From Mycobacterium sp. 852002-51971_SCH5477799-a (lineage in GTDB: Bacteria > Actinomycetota > Actinomycetes > Mycobacteriales > Mycobacteriaceae): a stretch of 64,000 bases of DNA. Numbering within the stretch: the first letter of the stretch is position 1; each line of letters begins with the position of its first letter. The notes below the pieces were generated by a model. It did not search any database and was not told the origin of the DNA. It worked only from the letters and a program-made list of their open reading frames with translations. Location: positions 248,001-312,000 of the forward strand of contig NZ_LZIF01000116.1 in NCBI RefSeq assembly GCF_001667145.1, written 5' to 3'. Position numbers and translations under genes: made by a program. Positions 54,001-63,126 of this stretch are shown piece by piece.

Positions 54001-54666
54001 CAGTCCCCCGGCCGCCAGGACGGTGACCACCATCGCGTCGGCGTCGCCGAGCCGTTGCAGCAGTTCGGGTTCGGCGGTGCGCAGCGACGCGCAGTAGACC
54101 GGCATCGCCCGCGCGCCGGCCTCCTCGATGGCCCGGCACAGCTCCTCGACGTAGCCGGTGTTGCCGGCCAGGTGCTGCGCACGGTAGTACAGCACGGCGA
54201 TCGTCGGGCCGTCGGTATCGGCGGAGTTCGGTCGCGGCAGCTCTCCCCACGTCGGCGTCACGACCGGCGGGGTGAACCCGAACCCGGTCATCAACACGGT
54301 GTCCGAGAGGAAGGCGTGCAGCTGGCGCAGGTTGTCCACGCCGCCATGGGCCAGATAGATGTGCCCCTGCACCGCGATCCCGGCCGCCAGCGTGGATAGA
54401 CCGGTCAATTCGGCGTCGGCGGCCTGTTCGCCGCTGACCAAAACCGTCGGCACCCCACTGGCGATCACGGTGTCGATGCCGCTTTCCCAGGCCCGGTAGC
54501 CGCCGAGGATCCGCACCACCACGATGTCGACGCCGGCCAGCAGGTCGGGCAGTTCGTCTTCCGAGAGCCGCGACGGGTTGGCCCACCGATAGTTCTTGCC
54601 GCTGGAACGGGCGCTGATCAGGTCCGTATCGGATGTCGACAGCAGCAGGATGGTCGGCTCAGCCAC
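51091..54666 (-). CDS. cobN: Aerobic cobaltochelatase subunit CobN
   Basis: 1,191 residues, the full usual length (Rv2062c is about 1,194). CobN is the large porphyrin-binding subunit that, with CobS and CobT, inserts cobalt into hydrogenobyrinic acid a,c-diamide using ATP in the late-insertion cobalamin pathway. Typical CobN/BchH segments are visible, such as VVHLGKHGNLEWLPGKTLGMS and the C-terminal WGGFAYGRDLDG and RMHGYKGAFEMA-like region (RRHGYKGAFEMA). GTG start. cobS and cobT are not in the window. It is the last gene after an ssu-like transporter and a hydrolase on the same strand. Confidence 0.96.
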   Translation of the reverse strand: MAEPTILLLSTSDTDLISARSSGKNYRWANPSRLSEDELPDLLAGVDIVVVRILGGYRAWESGIDTVIASGVPTVLVSGEQAADAELTGLSTLAAGIAVQGHIYLAHGGVDNLRQLHAFLSDTVLMTGFGFTPPVVTPTWGELPRPNSADTDGPTIAVLYYRAQHLAGNTGYVEELCRAIEEAGARAMPVYCASLRTAEPELLQRLGDADAMVVTVLAAGGLKPATVSAGGDDDSWNVEHLAALDIPILQGLCLTSPRAQWRANDDGMSPLDVASQVAVPEFDGRIITVPFSFKEIDEDGLISYVADPERCARVAGLAVRHARLRHVAPADKRVALVFSAYPTKHARIGNAVGLDTPASAVALLQAMRDRGYRVGELPGVEANDGDALIHALIEQGGQDPDWLTEGQLAGNPIRVSAKDYREWFVTLPAEFTEAVTEHWGPAPGNLFVDRSNDPDGEIVIAAMQSENLVLMVQPPRGFGEKPVAIYHDPDLPPSHHYLAAYHWLDAGFGSHAVVHLGKHGNLEWLPGKTLGMSAACGPDAALGNLPMIYPFLVNDPGEGTQAKRRAHAVLVDHLIPPMARAESYGDIARLEQLLDEHANVAALDPSKLPAIRQQIWTLMRAAKMDHDLGLTERPAEDSFDDMLLHVDGWLCEIKDVQIRDGLHILGQQPTGEAELDLVLAILRARQLFGGERTLPGLRQALGLAEDGTDDRTTVDKTEVVARQLIAALQATGWDADAAERITDNADVAAVLRFAATEVVPRLAGTAAEIEQVLRALDGRFIPAGPSGSPLRGLVNVLPTGRNFYSVDPKAVPSRLAWEAGVALADSLLARYHDDHGQWPQSVGLSVWGTSAMRTAGDDIAEVLALLGVRPVWDDASRRVVDLAPIPLAELGRPRIDVTVRISGFFRDAFPHVVTMLDDAVRLVADLDEPAEENYVRAHAQADLAQHGDQRRSTTRIFGSKPGTYGAGLLQLIDSRNWRDDADLAAVYTAWGGFAYGRDLDGREAVDDMNRQYRRIAVAAKNTDTREHDIADSDDYFQYHGGMVATVRALTGQAPAAYIGDNTRPDAIRTRTLSEETTRVFRARVVNPRWMSAMRRHGYKGAFEMAATVDYLFGYDATAGVMADWMYEQLTERYVLDPENRKFMSESNPWALHGMAERLLEAAGRGMWEAPQPETLDGLRQALLETEGDLEG

Positions 54667-54713
54667 CCATCATTCGTACCGCAACCGGGCGCGGTGGCGG
54701 CTAGTGGGACCGC

Positions 54714-55394
54714 TCAACCGCCCAGCACCGCCGCGATCCGGTCGGCGACCTGTTGCGCCACGCTCCGGGCCGGTCCGTCCTTCGCCGGTTCGTAGCGATC
54801 GGCGAGGGCGTCGTAGTCGGCACCGGCGATCGAGCCGTGATCGGCGGGCAGTTCGACCACCTCCACCGGCCAGCCGACCCGCTCCAGGCGGGCGGCGAAG
54901 TCTCTGCTCGCGGCCACGGGGACGACGTCGTCGTCGATGCCGTGCAGCAAGGTGAACGGCGAACCGATATCGGCACCGCTGAGCCCGTCGGTCAGCGGCG
55001 CACCGAAGATGGGATCGGGGACCATGAAAGCTCCGGCGAGGCAGACCGTGTGCGCGGGAGCGAAGTCGAGTCGCCCCGCGTGCAACGTCACGCCCGCCGC
55101 CGCGGCACCGCCCATCGACCACCCGGCCAGCAGGATGCGCTCTGCGTCGGTGGCGAGGTTGCGGGCGAACTCCAGGGACGCCAGCAGATCCGCACGCCCG
55201 CCGTCTTCGGCATGGGAGTTCCAGTCCGGTGCAACCACCACGGCGCCACGCTCGGCCAGCATCCCGGCCAGTGGGCCGACGGCGGCGCGGGCATCGGTTT
55301 GCGCGCCATGCCACAGCAAGATCGTGAACGGCGCAGGCTCGCCGAAGACGTCGGCCATGCGGCCCGGGGCATATTCCACCGTCCTCACGGGCAT
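54714..55394 (-). CDS. Alpha/beta hydrolase
   Basis: A 226-residue serine hydrolase with nucleophile elbow LAGWSMGGAAAA, Asp in HGIDDDVVPV and His in LPADHGSIAG, plus the oxyanion start LLWHGAQTD. It is of dienelactone-hydrolase/phospholipase-carboxylesterase size; substrate unknown. Lies 47 bp upstream of cobN and 48 bp downstream of the ssuA-like gene on the same strand, so it may be part of either unit. Confidence 0.82.
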   Translation of the reverse strand: MPVRTVEYAPGRMADVFGEPAPFTILLWHGAQTDARAAVGPLAGMLAERGAVVVAPDWNSHAEDGGRADLLASLEFARNLATDAERILLAGWSMGGAAAAGVTLHAGRLDFAPAHTVCLAGAFMVPDPIFGAPLTDGLSGADIGSPFTLLHGIDDDVVPVAASRDFAARLERVGWPVEVVELPADHGSIAGADYDALADRYEPAKDGPARSVAQQVADRIAAVLGG

Positions 55395-55442
55395 CAGGAT
55401 GCCCGCGCCAGGGCGTGTTCAATCCATGGACGACGGGCGTGA

Positions 55443-56450
55443 TCAGCTGGCGAGGCCGCGTCGCAGCGCCTCGTTGAACCGACGGTCGACCCAGTTGGCA
55501 AACCTGGGCGACGATGCGAGCTGACCGGCGGCCGCGAACAAGTCAGCCAGCTTCTGTTCGGACGCGACCACGTCATCACCGAGTTCGGTCGGTAGCCGCA
55601 GGCTGCGCGTCGCCGCGACCGTCGCCACTTTGGGATCCAATCCGACTGCTGCCGAATAGCTTTGAGCCCATTCCTGCGGATGAGCCCTGGCCCACTGCAC
55701 GGCCTTCTCGAAACGCACCAGCAGGTCGGACAGTGCGGTGTTGCGTTTCGGGTCGTCCAGCGCCTGGTCGGATGCGACACCGACCCAATCGCCATTGGTG
55801 ACGCCCTGCGCCTCGGCGATGCTACGCACCGGGATCTGCTGCTCGGCCTGGGCCGTGTACGGATCCCAGATGGCCCAGGCGTCGGCCCGGTGCTGACTGA
55901 ACGCGGACAGCGCATCGGCGGGCTGCAGGAATACGAACTTCACCTCGCCCGGTTTGAGCCCGGCCTTGTCCAGCTGGGCCAGCAGGTTCGCGTGCGACGA
56001 GCTGCCCCTGGCGACGGCGACGGCTTTCCCACGCAATTCGGAGACCGACGTGATCGGCGAATCGGCATGCACCAGAACACGATTGCCTGCCCCACCGCCA
56101 CCGTACGCGGAGACTGCCTTGATCTTCGCGTTGCTGGCGGCCCCGAAGATCGGCGGCGTGTTACCGGTGATCGCGAAGTCGATCTTGCCGGCGGTGGCCG
56201 CCTCCACTTGCGGCGGCCCGGAGGTGAACGTCGAGAACGCGACTCGATAGGGCAGGTTGTCCAGCTGCCCCGCGGCGCGCAGCAACGCTTCGGTCCCACC
56301 CTTCTGGTCCCCCACCTGCAGGGTGAGACCCGACAGCTCCGACAAGGGCACCGCGGCCGGCGCCGGCTTGGGGCCCAAACTGGCGCTGCGCGAAACACAT
56401 CCGGTCAGCAGCAGACCGAGCGCGGCCACCAGCGCGATGAATCCTCGCAT
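55443..56450 (-). CDS. ABC transporter substrate-binding lipoprotein, SsuA/TauA-like
   Basis: A 335-residue binding protein with a signal peptide and lipobox LLLTGC (Cys near residue 18). The fold is of the aliphatic sulfonate/nitrate/taurine class: LQVGDQKGGTEALLRAAG, then FAITGNTPPIFGAASNA, GKAVAVARGSSSHANLL and AWAIWDPYTAQAEQ. It probably captures organosulfonates outside the membrane for the permease and ATPase encoded just upstream. The ATG overlaps the stop of the ATPase gene by one base. Specificity (sulfonate versus nitrate or thiamine precursors) cannot be settled here. Confidence 0.85.
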   Translation of the reverse strand: MRGFIALVAALGLLLTGCVSRSASLGPKPAPAAVPLSELSGLTLQVGDQKGGTEALLRAAGQLDNLPYRVAFSTFTSGPPQVEAATAGKIDFAITGNTPPIFGAASNAKIKAVSAYGGGGAGNRVLVHADSPITSVSELRGKAVAVARGSSSHANLLAQLDKAGLKPGEVKFVFLQPADALSAFSQHRADAWAIWDPYTAQAEQQIPVRSIAEAQGVTNGDWVGVASDQALDDPKRNTALSDLLVRFEKAVQWARAHPQEWAQSYSAAVGLDPKVATVAATRSLRLPTELGDDVVASEQKLADLFAAAGQLASSPRFANWVDRRFNEALRRGLAS

Positions 56451-57205
56451 CAAAGCCGCACCCCAAGACGATCCAGCAGCTCGGCGCGATGTTGCTCCGT
56501 GTGGGGACCCGGATCACCAGGTCCGCGGCGAGGCTCGTCGATAAACAGCGTATGGACGACGAGGCCTTCCTCAAGCACCAGCACGCGATCGGCCAGGCCC
56601 ACCGCTTCGTCGACATCGTGGGTGATCAACAACACCCCGAAGCGGTGCCGCCGCCACAGATCCAGCAGCAGGGTGTGCATGGTCAACCGGGTCAGCGCGT
56701 CCAGCGCGCCGAACGGCTCGTCGAGCAACAGCAGTTGAGGTTCCGCGACCAGCGCCCGGGCCAGCGAAACCCGTTGCGCCTGACCGCCGGACAGGGTCAG
56801 CGGCCATGCGCCGGCGTGGTCGGCCAGCCCGACGTCGGTCAGCGCCCGGTCGGCGCGATCCCGGACTTGCGCCCGCGGCAAGCGGCTGCGGTTAAGGCCG
56901 TAACCGACGTTCGTCCGCACATCGCGCCATGGAAACAGGCGCGGCTCCTGGAATGCGAGGGCCGGGGCGCCGGCCGCCACACGCTGCCCGCTGTGGTCGT
57001 CCGACAGACCGGCGAGTACCCGCAGCACCGTCGATTTGCCCGAACCGCTACGCCCGACCAGCGCGACGATCTCACCGCTACGCACCCGCACCGAAACGTC
57101 TTTCAACACCTGCCGATTGCCGTACCACTTGTCGACGTGGCGCAGTTCCCCGACGATGCCGACCGAGCCGCGGGTAGCGGCGTCCGATTCCGCGATGAGT
57201 GTCAA
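56450..57205 (-). CDS. ABC transporter ATPase, SsuB-like
   Basis: A 251-residue ABC ATPase. Walker A GRSGSGKST, Q-loop AFQEPRLFPW, signature LSGGQAQRVSLARAL, Walker B LLLLDEPFGALD and switch LITHDVDEA are complete, so it should power import. The start is TTG at 57205, with AAAGG seven bases upstream. It is the middle gene of a permease-ATPase-binding-protein operon; the ATPLFPWRDV-type Q-loop is typical of the sulfonate/nitrate importer family. Confidence 0.9.
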   Translation of the reverse strand: MTLIAESDAATRGSVGIVGELRHVDKWYGNRQVLKDVSVRVRSGEIVALVGRSGSGKSTVLRVLAGLSDDHSGQRVAAGAPALAFQEPRLFPWRDVRTNVGYGLNRSRLPRAQVRDRADRALTDVGLADHAGAWPLTLSGGQAQRVSLARALVAEPQLLLLDEPFGALDALTRLTMHTLLLDLWRRHRFGVLLITHDVDEAVGLADRVLVLEEGLVVHTLFIDEPRRGPGDPGPHTEQHRAELLDRLGVRL

Positions 57206-57216
57206 GACCGGGCCTT

Positions 57217-58044
57217 TCAGTGTCGGTAGCGCAGCGTGCGACGTTCGATGAGCCGGACGATCGCATCAGTGATGATGCCCAGCAGCGCATAGATGGTCAG
57301 CCCGAAGATGATGATGTCGATCCGCAAAAAATCTCGGGCATTGTTGATCAGGAAGCCAATTCCCTTATCGGCGTTGATCTGCTCGGCGACGATCAACGTC
57401 AACCACGCGATGGCGAGCGACTGCCGGAAACCGACGAGCACCTGCGGCGCCGTGCTGGGCACGATGATCCGGGCGACCCGCTGAAAGAACGAAAAGCCCA
57501 GCACCTGAGCGGTTTCCAGCATCTTGGGGTCGACCTGCCGGATCGCCGAAAACGTGTTGAGGTACAGCGGGAAGACCACACCGAGGGCCACGAGCAACAC
57601 CTTGGGCAGCTCGCCGATGCCGAACCAAAGGATGAACAGCGGGATCAGGCCAAGGTGTGGCAGCGCCCGGATCATCTGCATCGGCGGGTCCAGAGTCGAT
57701 TCGACCCAGCGGGACAACCCGACCGCCGCGCCCGCCACAAGTCCGATGATCCCGCCCAGCACCAGCCCCTCAACAACGCGGACGGTGGAGATGTGCAGGG
57801 CGTCAGCGAGCTGACCATTGCGGGTCAATTCCACGCCGGCCTGGACGATCAAGGAGGGAGCAGGAAGCACATCGGCGGGGATCGCACCGAGCGCGCTGCC
57901 TAGCTGCCACAACGCCACCAGGGCCAGCGGCGACACGACGCGCGCGACTTCCCACTTGCGGCGGGCCCATAATCCGCTTGGCCCACCGGCTGGCGCGCTG
58001 CGCGGGTTGCTCGACGCAGCGTCGAGCGCGGTGGCGATGCTCAC
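57217..58044 (-). CDS. ABC transporter permease, SsuC-like
   Basis: A 275-residue permease from a GTG at 58044 (VSIATALDAAS); longer frames run into the divergent cobG control region and look non-coding. Six or so helices and the family motif for the ATPase contact (EAAQVLG-type, here LETAQVLGFSFFQRVARIIVPS) are present. With the ATPase and lipoprotein it forms a sulfonate-type importer. The operon lies between cobN and cobG, genes separated in M. tuberculosis only by a small toxin-antitoxin locus as I recall. Confidence 0.87.
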   Translation of the reverse strand: MSIATALDAASSNPRSAPAGGPSGLWARRKWEVARVVSPLALVALWQLGSALGAIPADVLPAPSLIVQAGVELTRNGQLADALHISTVRVVEGLVLGGIIGLVAGAAVGLSRWVESTLDPPMQMIRALPHLGLIPLFILWFGIGELPKVLLVALGVVFPLYLNTFSAIRQVDPKMLETAQVLGFSFFQRVARIIVPSTAPQVLVGFRQSLAIAWLTLIVAEQINADKGIGFLINNARDFLRIDIIIFGLTIYALLGIITDAIVRLIERRTLRYRH

Positions 58045-58145
58045 CGTGCGGACGCTATGGCGCGACCAGGGGCTTGAGTAAGGGTTTACGTCTGGCTGAA
58101 GGCAATCCCGGCCACCGTCTTCGACGCGCGCCGTACCGTGGACGG

Positions 58146-59240
58146 GTGACCAGGACGCGCGACACGGACGCATGCCCGGGTGCGCTGCAGGTGCACCAGG
58201 CGGCCGATGGACCCTTGGCCCGGATCCGGCTGCCCGGCGGCATGATCACGGCCGCCCAGCTGGCCGCGTTGGCTGCCGCCAGCAGTCAGTTGGGTTCGGG
58301 CACGCTCGAGCTGACCGCCCGGGGCAACGTGCAGTTGCGCGGGCTGACCGAAGTTACCGCGGTCGCCGAGGCGCTGGCGACCGCGGGTCTGTTGCCGTCG
58401 ATGACGCATGAGCGGGTCCGCAACATCGTGGCGTCACCACTGTCTGGGCGCTGCGGCGGCAATCTCGATGTGCGGCACTGGGTCGGCGAACTCGACGCCG
58501 CGATCTGCGGCGAGCCCAGGCTCGCCGAGCTGGGCGGCCGGTTCTGGTTCAGCCTGGACGACGGGCGTGCCGACGTGTCGGGGCTGCGCGCCGACGTCGG
58601 CGTGCACGCGTTTCCCGACGGCTTCGCGCTGCTGCTGGCCGCGCGCGACACCGGTGTCCGGCTGGCGGGCGACGAGGTGATCGAAACGCTGATCACTCTC
58701 GCACTGCGATTCGTCGACATCCGCGGGACAGCTTGGCGCGTCAAGGAATTGGACGATGCCTCGCAGCTGCTACCGAACGCCGAACAGCGCGCCACCTCCT
58801 TCCCGGCCGTCACCAAGGCGCCGGTGGGCTGGATCAGCCAAGACGACGGCCGGGTGACGCTGGGCGCCGCGGTGCCGCTGGGTGTGCTGCCGGCACGCGT
58901 TGCGGAATATCTGGCTGCGATCGAGGCGCCGTTGGTGATCACGCCGTGGCGCTCGGTGCTGGTGTGTGACCTCAATGAAGAAGTGGCCGATACCGCGCTG
59001 CGGGTGCTGGCGCCCTTGGGCCTGGTGTTCGACGAGAACTCGCCCTGGCTGACCGTCAGCGCCTGCACCGGCAGCCCCGGCTGCGCACGCTCGGCCGCCG
59101 ACGTGCGGGCCGACGCCGCGCAATCGCTGGACGCCGACTCGACAGTGCACCGACACTTCGTCGGCTGCGACCGGGCGTGCGGCAGCCCCCTCGCCGGTGA
59201 CGTGCTGGTGGCGACACCAGACGGATATCGGAGGCTCTAG
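58146..59240 (+). CDS. cobG: Precorrin-3B synthase CobG
   Basis: 364 residues from a GTG at 58146 (Rv2064 is about 363). CobG is an iron-sulfur/siroheme-type monooxygenase that hydroxylates precorrin-3A to precorrin-3B in the aerobic cobalamin pathway. It has the nitrite/sulfite-reductase ferredoxin half-domain GSGTLELTARGNVQLRG and the C-terminal cluster-binding Cys pattern CTGSPGCARS and VGCDRACGSP. First of cobG-cobH-cobIJ on the plus strand, divergent from the ssuC-like gene. The start has only a weak ribosome binding site. Confidence 0.94.
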   Translation: MTRTRDTDACPGALQVHQAADGPLARIRLPGGMITAAQLAALAAASSQLGSGTLELTARGNVQLRGLTEVTAVAEALATAGLLPSMTHERVRNIVASPLSGRCGGNLDVRHWVGELDAAICGEPRLAELGGRFWFSLDDGRADVSGLRADVGVHAFPDGFALLLAARDTGVRLAGDEVIETLITLALRFVDIRGTAWRVKELDDASQLLPNAEQRATSFPAVTKAPVGWISQDDGRVTLGAAVPLGVLPARVAEYLAAIEAPLVITPWRSVLVCDLNEEVADTALRVLAPLGLVFDENSPWLTVSACTGSPGCARSAADVRADAAQSLDADSTVHRHFVGCDRACGSPLAGDVLVATPDGYRRL

Positions 59241-59285
59241 CCGGGCGCGGCGGGTCGTCACGCCAGCAAGCTTTAGGGTGGGCGA

Positions 59286-59912
59286 GTGCTCGACTACATT
59301 CGCGACGCGGCCGAGATCTATCGCCAGTCGTTCGCGACGATTCGCGCCGAAGCCGACCTGGCGCGATTCCCCGCCGACGTGGCACAAGTGGTGGTGCGGT
59401 TGATCCACACCTGCGGCCAGGTCGACGTCGCCGAGCGCATCGCGTTCACGGACGACGTCGTCGAACGGGTCCGTACGGCCCTGCGCGGCGGCGCTCCTGT
59501 GCTGTGCGATTCGTCGATGGTGGCCGCCGGGATCACCGCCGCGCGGCTGCCGGCCGACAACCAGGTGGTGTCCCTGGTGGCCGATCCCCGGGCGGCCGAG
59601 CTGGCCGCACGTCGGCAGACCACTCGCTCGGCCGCCGCAGTGGAGCTGTGGGCGGACCGGCTGCCCGGCGCGGTGCTGGCGATCGGCAACGCTCCTACCG
59701 CCCTGTTCCGGCTGCTCGAGTTGATCGACGACGGAGTCGCCCCGCCGGCCGGGGTGCTGGGCGGTCCGGTGGGTTTCGTCGGGTCGGCGCAATCCAAACA
59801 GGAGCTCATCGACAACCCGCGCGGAACGTCGTATCTGGTGGTGCGGGGTCGGCGCGGGGGCAGCGCGATGGCCGCCGCGGCCGTCAACGCGATCGCGAGC
59901 GACCGCGAATGA
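59286..59912 (+). CDS. cobH: Precorrin-8X methylmutase CobH
   Basis: 208 residues, GTG start. CobH moves the methyl group from C-11 to C-12 of precorrin-8X to make hydrogenobyrinic acid. The catalytic His is in [11 protein letters not shown] near residue 43; [15 protein letters not shown] and the C-terminal [12 protein letters not shown] are family signatures. It overlaps the start of cobIJ by four bases (ATGA), so translation is coupled. Confidence 0.96.
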   Translation: MLDYIRDAAEIYRQSFATIRAEADLARFPADVAQVVVRLIHTCGQVDVAERIAFTDDVVERVRTALRGGAPVLCDSSMVAAGITAARLPADNQVVSLVADPRAAELAARRQTTRSAAAVELWADRLPGAVLAIGNAPTALFRLLELIDDGVAPPAGVLGGPVGFVGSAQSKQELIDNPRGTSYLVVRGRRGGSAMAAAAVNAIASDRE

Positions 59913-61399
59913 CCGTGCAAGGCGCCTCCAGGGGCACTTTGTGGGGCGTCGGGCTGGGGCCCGGGGACCCGGAATTGGTGACCGTCAAGGCTGCCCGGGT
60001 GATCGGCGAGGCCGACGTGGTGGCCTATCACAGCGCCCGGCACGGCCGCAGCATCGCCCGCGGGATCGCCGAACCGTATCTGCGGCCAGGGCAGATCGAA
60101 GAGCACCTGGTCTACCCCGTCACTACCGAGACGACCGACCATCCCGGCGGCTATGCCGGTGCGATCGAAGACTTCTACATCGAGGCCACCGAGCGCATCG
60201 CGGCGCACCTCGACGCCGGTCGCAATGTGGCACTGCTGGCCGAGGGTGATCCGCTGTTCTACAGCTCCTACATGCACCTGCACACCCGGCTGACCGAACG
60301 GTTCGAGGCGGTCATCGTGCCCGGCGTGACCTCGGTGAGCGCGGCCTCGGCGGCCATCGCGACGCCATTGGTGGCCGGCGACGAGGTGCTGTCGGTGCTG
60401 CCGGGCACCTTGCCGGCCGACGAGCTGACCCGTCGGCTGGCCGACGCCGACGCGGCCGTCGTGCTCAAGCTTGGACGTTCGTATCACGCTGTGCGCGAAG
60501 CGCTTTCGGCATCGGGACAGCTTGAGGACGCGTTCTACGTGGAGCGGGCCAGCACCGCCACGCAACGCATACTGCCCGCCGCCGACGTCGACGAGGCCGG
60601 TGTTCCGTACTTTTCGCTGGCGATATTGCCGGGCGGCCGGCGTGGACGGCACACGCCCGCCGTCGGCAGCGTCACGGTGGTGGGGCTGGGCCCTGGTGAC
60701 ATGGACTGGATGACGCCACAGACCCGGCGGGAGCTTGCCGCGGCGACCGACCTGATCGGCTACGGCGGCTACCTGGACCGCGTGCCGGCCCGCGACGGCC
60801 AGCAGCGCCACCCCAGCGACAACCGCGACGAGCCCGAACGGGCCCGGCTGGCCTGCGCGCTGGCCGAACAGGGCCGCACCGTGGCGGTGGTCTCCTCGGG
60901 TGACCCGGGCGTGTTCGCGATGGCGACCGCGGTGCTGGAAGAGGCCAAAGAATGGCCAGGGGTGCAAGTCCGCGTCATCCCGGCAATGACCGCCGCCCAG
61001 GCGGTGGCCAGTCGGGTCGGTGCCCCGCTGGGGCACGACTATGCGGTGATCTCGCTGTCCGACCGCCTCAAGCCGTGGGAAGTGATCTCCGCCCGACTGC
61101 AGGCCGCCGCTGCCGTCGACCTGGTGCTGGCGATCTACAACCCGGCTTCCAAGACGCGAACCTGGCAAGTCGGCGCGATGCGTGACATATTGCTGGCCCA
61201 CCGCGAACCCGGCACTCCCGTGGTGATCGGCCGCAGCGTGTCCCGCCCCGACGAAGACGTCCGCGTGGTCAGGCTGGCCGACCTCAACGCCGCCGAGATC
61301 GACATGCGCTGCCTGCTGATCGTCGGCTCGTCGCAAACCCAGTGGTACTCACACGATTCCACCGACCGCGTCTTCACGCCCCGGCGCTATCAGGCCTGA
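59909..61399 (+). CDS. cobIJ: Fused precorrin-2 C20-methyltransferase / precorrin-3B C17-methyltransferase CobIJ
   Basis: 496 residues with two SAM-dependent tetrapyrrole methylase domains. The N-terminal CobI half opens with [17 protein letters not shown] and contains [16 protein letters not shown]; the CobJ half opens with [16 protein letters not shown] and contains [13 protein letters not shown] and [14 protein letters not shown]. It methylates C-20 of precorrin-2 and C-17 of precorrin-3B. The fusion is the normal state in M. tuberculosis (Rv2066). It ends 9 bp from the convergent PPE gene. Confidence 0.96.
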   Translation: MTVQGASRGTLWGVGLGPGDPELVTVKAARVIGEADVVAYHSARHGRSIARGIAEPYLRPGQIEEHLVYPVTTETTDHPGGYAGAIEDFYIEATERIAAHLDAGRNVALLAEGDPLFYSSYMHLHTRLTERFEAVIVPGVTSVSAASAAIATPLVAGDEVLSVLPGTLPADELTRRLADADAAVVLKLGRSYHAVREALSASGQLEDAFYVERASTATQRILPAADVDEAGVPYFSLAILPGGRRGRHTPAVGSVTVVGLGPGDMDWMTPQTRRELAAATDLIGYGGYLDRVPARDGQQRHPSDNRDEPERARLACALAEQGRTVAVVSSGDPGVFAMATAVLEEAKEWPGVQVRVIPAMTAAQAVASRVGAPLGHDYAVISLSDRLKPWEVISARLQAAAAVDLVLAIYNPASKTRTWQVGAMRDILLAHREPGTPVVIGRSVSRPDEDVRVVRLADLNAAEIDMRCLLIVGSSQTQWYSHDSTDRVFTPRRYQA

Positions 61400-61408
61400 A
61401 ACCGCCGG

Positions 61409-62950
61409 TTAGTCGCGGTCCCAGGTGCTCGGCATCATCGGCACGGTGGGTCCGTCGCTCAACCCGTCGCGGGTCAGCGTCGCCAAGCCGGTGGCTTGCG
61501 CGGCATCGGATTTGGTTGCGGCACCAGCGAATCCGAGCGGCCCCGCGCCCGCATCGGATGCCAGGAGGGATTCTGCGGGGTCGAGGTCCATGTACTCGTA
61601 GCGGTAGGCGTGATCTTTGGCCTCTGCCCCGCGACGTCGACGACTGCGCAACCGCGCAGCGGTCGAGGCCGCGGCGGCGGCCGGTGCTTCGGCGTCGTCG
61701 AGCCCGGGCTCCTGAGACTTCCTTCGCGCGCGACTGCTGGCACTGCTGCTTGACGACAATCCCGCCAGGCCGACCGCGTACTGCATGTCGGTCATGCCGG
61801 CGCCGACGCCATCGGTGAGGCCGGGACCGAAGCCGACGCCCGGACCGCCGCCGACCGGTCCGCCACCGGATGCGGTGGCCACACTTGGCGCCGGGCTGGA
61901 AGCCGTGGCGCTGCTCGCGTGTGCCGGGGTACCGGCGGGCATGGTCGGCGTCGGAGCCGGCGTGGTAGCCATCGGCGCCGGCGGTGCCGTCGCCAACGGC
62001 ACGCTTACCGCCGGCGCAACGGCGGCGGCACTCACAGCACCGGCGACAGCCGCGGCCACGCCTGCGGCAGCGGCAGCGGAAACAGCCGCGATCATGAACG
62101 GAGCAACCATCACTCCCAGCTGAGCCGCCTGCACCAGGGGCCAGACGAGCATCAACGAGTGAAAGATGAACCACCCCAACGCTGTGGCCAGCGCGGGACT
62201 CATGCCGGGAATTTGCATGAAGAAAGACGACACCCCATTGGCAAATGGAACCGCGTCAATGGGCCAGCCGTCGGGGTATATCTCCTTCCCGAGTGGCCAG
62301 AGGACGTTTTGGGTGAAGTCCGAGAGTGCCTTCGCTAGGTCGTCCTGCCATGAGGTGGTGGGTGGAGTCTCGGAAGCGGTATCTGCTGCCGCCGCCTGGA
62401 CCTCGCCGCCCGGCGTGACTATCTGCGGCGCGGGCGTCGTCGCCGGAACGGCCGCCAGGGCGGATTCGCTGACGACCTGGTAGGTGGTCATCGTCGTGGC
62501 TGCCTGCACCCACATGCGGGCGTAATCGGCCTCATTGACGGCGATGGGGATGGTGTTGATCCCGAAGAAGTTTGTGGCAACCAACGCCGCATGCACGGCG
62601 TGATTGGCGACGAGCTCGGGCATCGTCGGCATCGCGGCCAGCGCCGCCGTATACGCGCCTGCCGCCGTCTCATGTAGCGCCGCGGCGGTCGTGCTTTTGG
62701 TGGAGCTCTCCAGCAGCCAGCTCAGATACGGGGCATGCGCCGCCACGTACTGCTCAGCGCTCGGCCCTTCCCACGCGCCACCCTGCGTGGCGCTCAGGAG
62801 TGCGCTGAGCTCCTCGGCCGCCTCGGCGTATTGGGCGCTCATTGAAGACCACGTCGCCGCGGCGGTAAGCAACGCCCCAGGTCCCGGACCACTGCTGAGC
62901 AACGTCGAGTGCACTTCGGGCGGGAACGCGATCCAGATCGGGGCGGTCAT
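61409..62950 (-). CDS. PPE family protein, PPW-type C-terminus
   Basis: A 513-residue PPE protein. The N-terminal 180-residue PPE domain starts WIAFPPEVHSTLL and includes the WEGPSAEQYVAAHAPY helix hairpin. The middle is Ala/Pro/Gly-rich with hydrophobic stretches, and the C-terminus shows the PPW-subfamily marks GPLGFAGAATK and PxxPxxW (VPMMPSTWDRD). PPE proteins are exported through ESX systems, usually with a PE partner; no PE gene adjoins it. PPE-PPW genes are typical of slow-growing mycobacteria, which supports the organism assignment. Confidence 0.93.
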   Translation of the reverse strand: MTAPIWIAFPPEVHSTLLSSGPGPGALLTAAATWSSMSAQYAEAAEELSALLSATQGGAWEGPSAEQYVAAHAPYLSWLLESSTKSTTAAALHETAAGAYTAALAAMPTMPELVANHAVHAALVATNFFGINTIPIAVNEADYARMWVQAATTMTTYQVVSESALAAVPATTPAPQIVTPGGEVQAAAADTASETPPTTSWQDDLAKALSDFTQNVLWPLGKEIYPDGWPIDAVPFANGVSSFFMQIPGMSPALATALGWFIFHSLMLVWPLVQAAQLGVMVAPFMIAAVSAAAAAGVAAAVAGAVSAAAVAPAVSVPLATAPPAPMATTPAPTPTMPAGTPAHASSATASSPAPSVATASGGGPVGGGPGVGFGPGLTDGVGAGMTDMQYAVGLAGLSSSSSASSRARRKSQEPGLDDAEAPAAAAASTAARLRSRRRRGAEAKDHAYRYEYMDLDPAESLLASDAGAGPLGFAGAATKSDAAQATGLATLTRDGLSDGPTVPMMPSTWDRD

Positions 62951-63126
62951 CGTCGGGGGCCTTCAGGCAAAGACACGAATACCTCTTCGGTGAATCATGC
63001 GGGTGGGCTGGCGATGCTTACGAGCAGAGGTCGGTTGTCGGCACCGTTTAGTTCCCCGCGATTTCGTTCTGACGCTAAATCTCCCGAGTCTTTGCGCGCC
63101 GCCGTGCCATGCGCAACGATGCAGGG

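Noticed and set aside
54667-54713. Cobalamin riboswitch upstream of cobN
   Set aside because: Only 47 bases separate cobN from the preceding gene, and no B12-box-like sequence is seen there or in the 101 bases before cobG.
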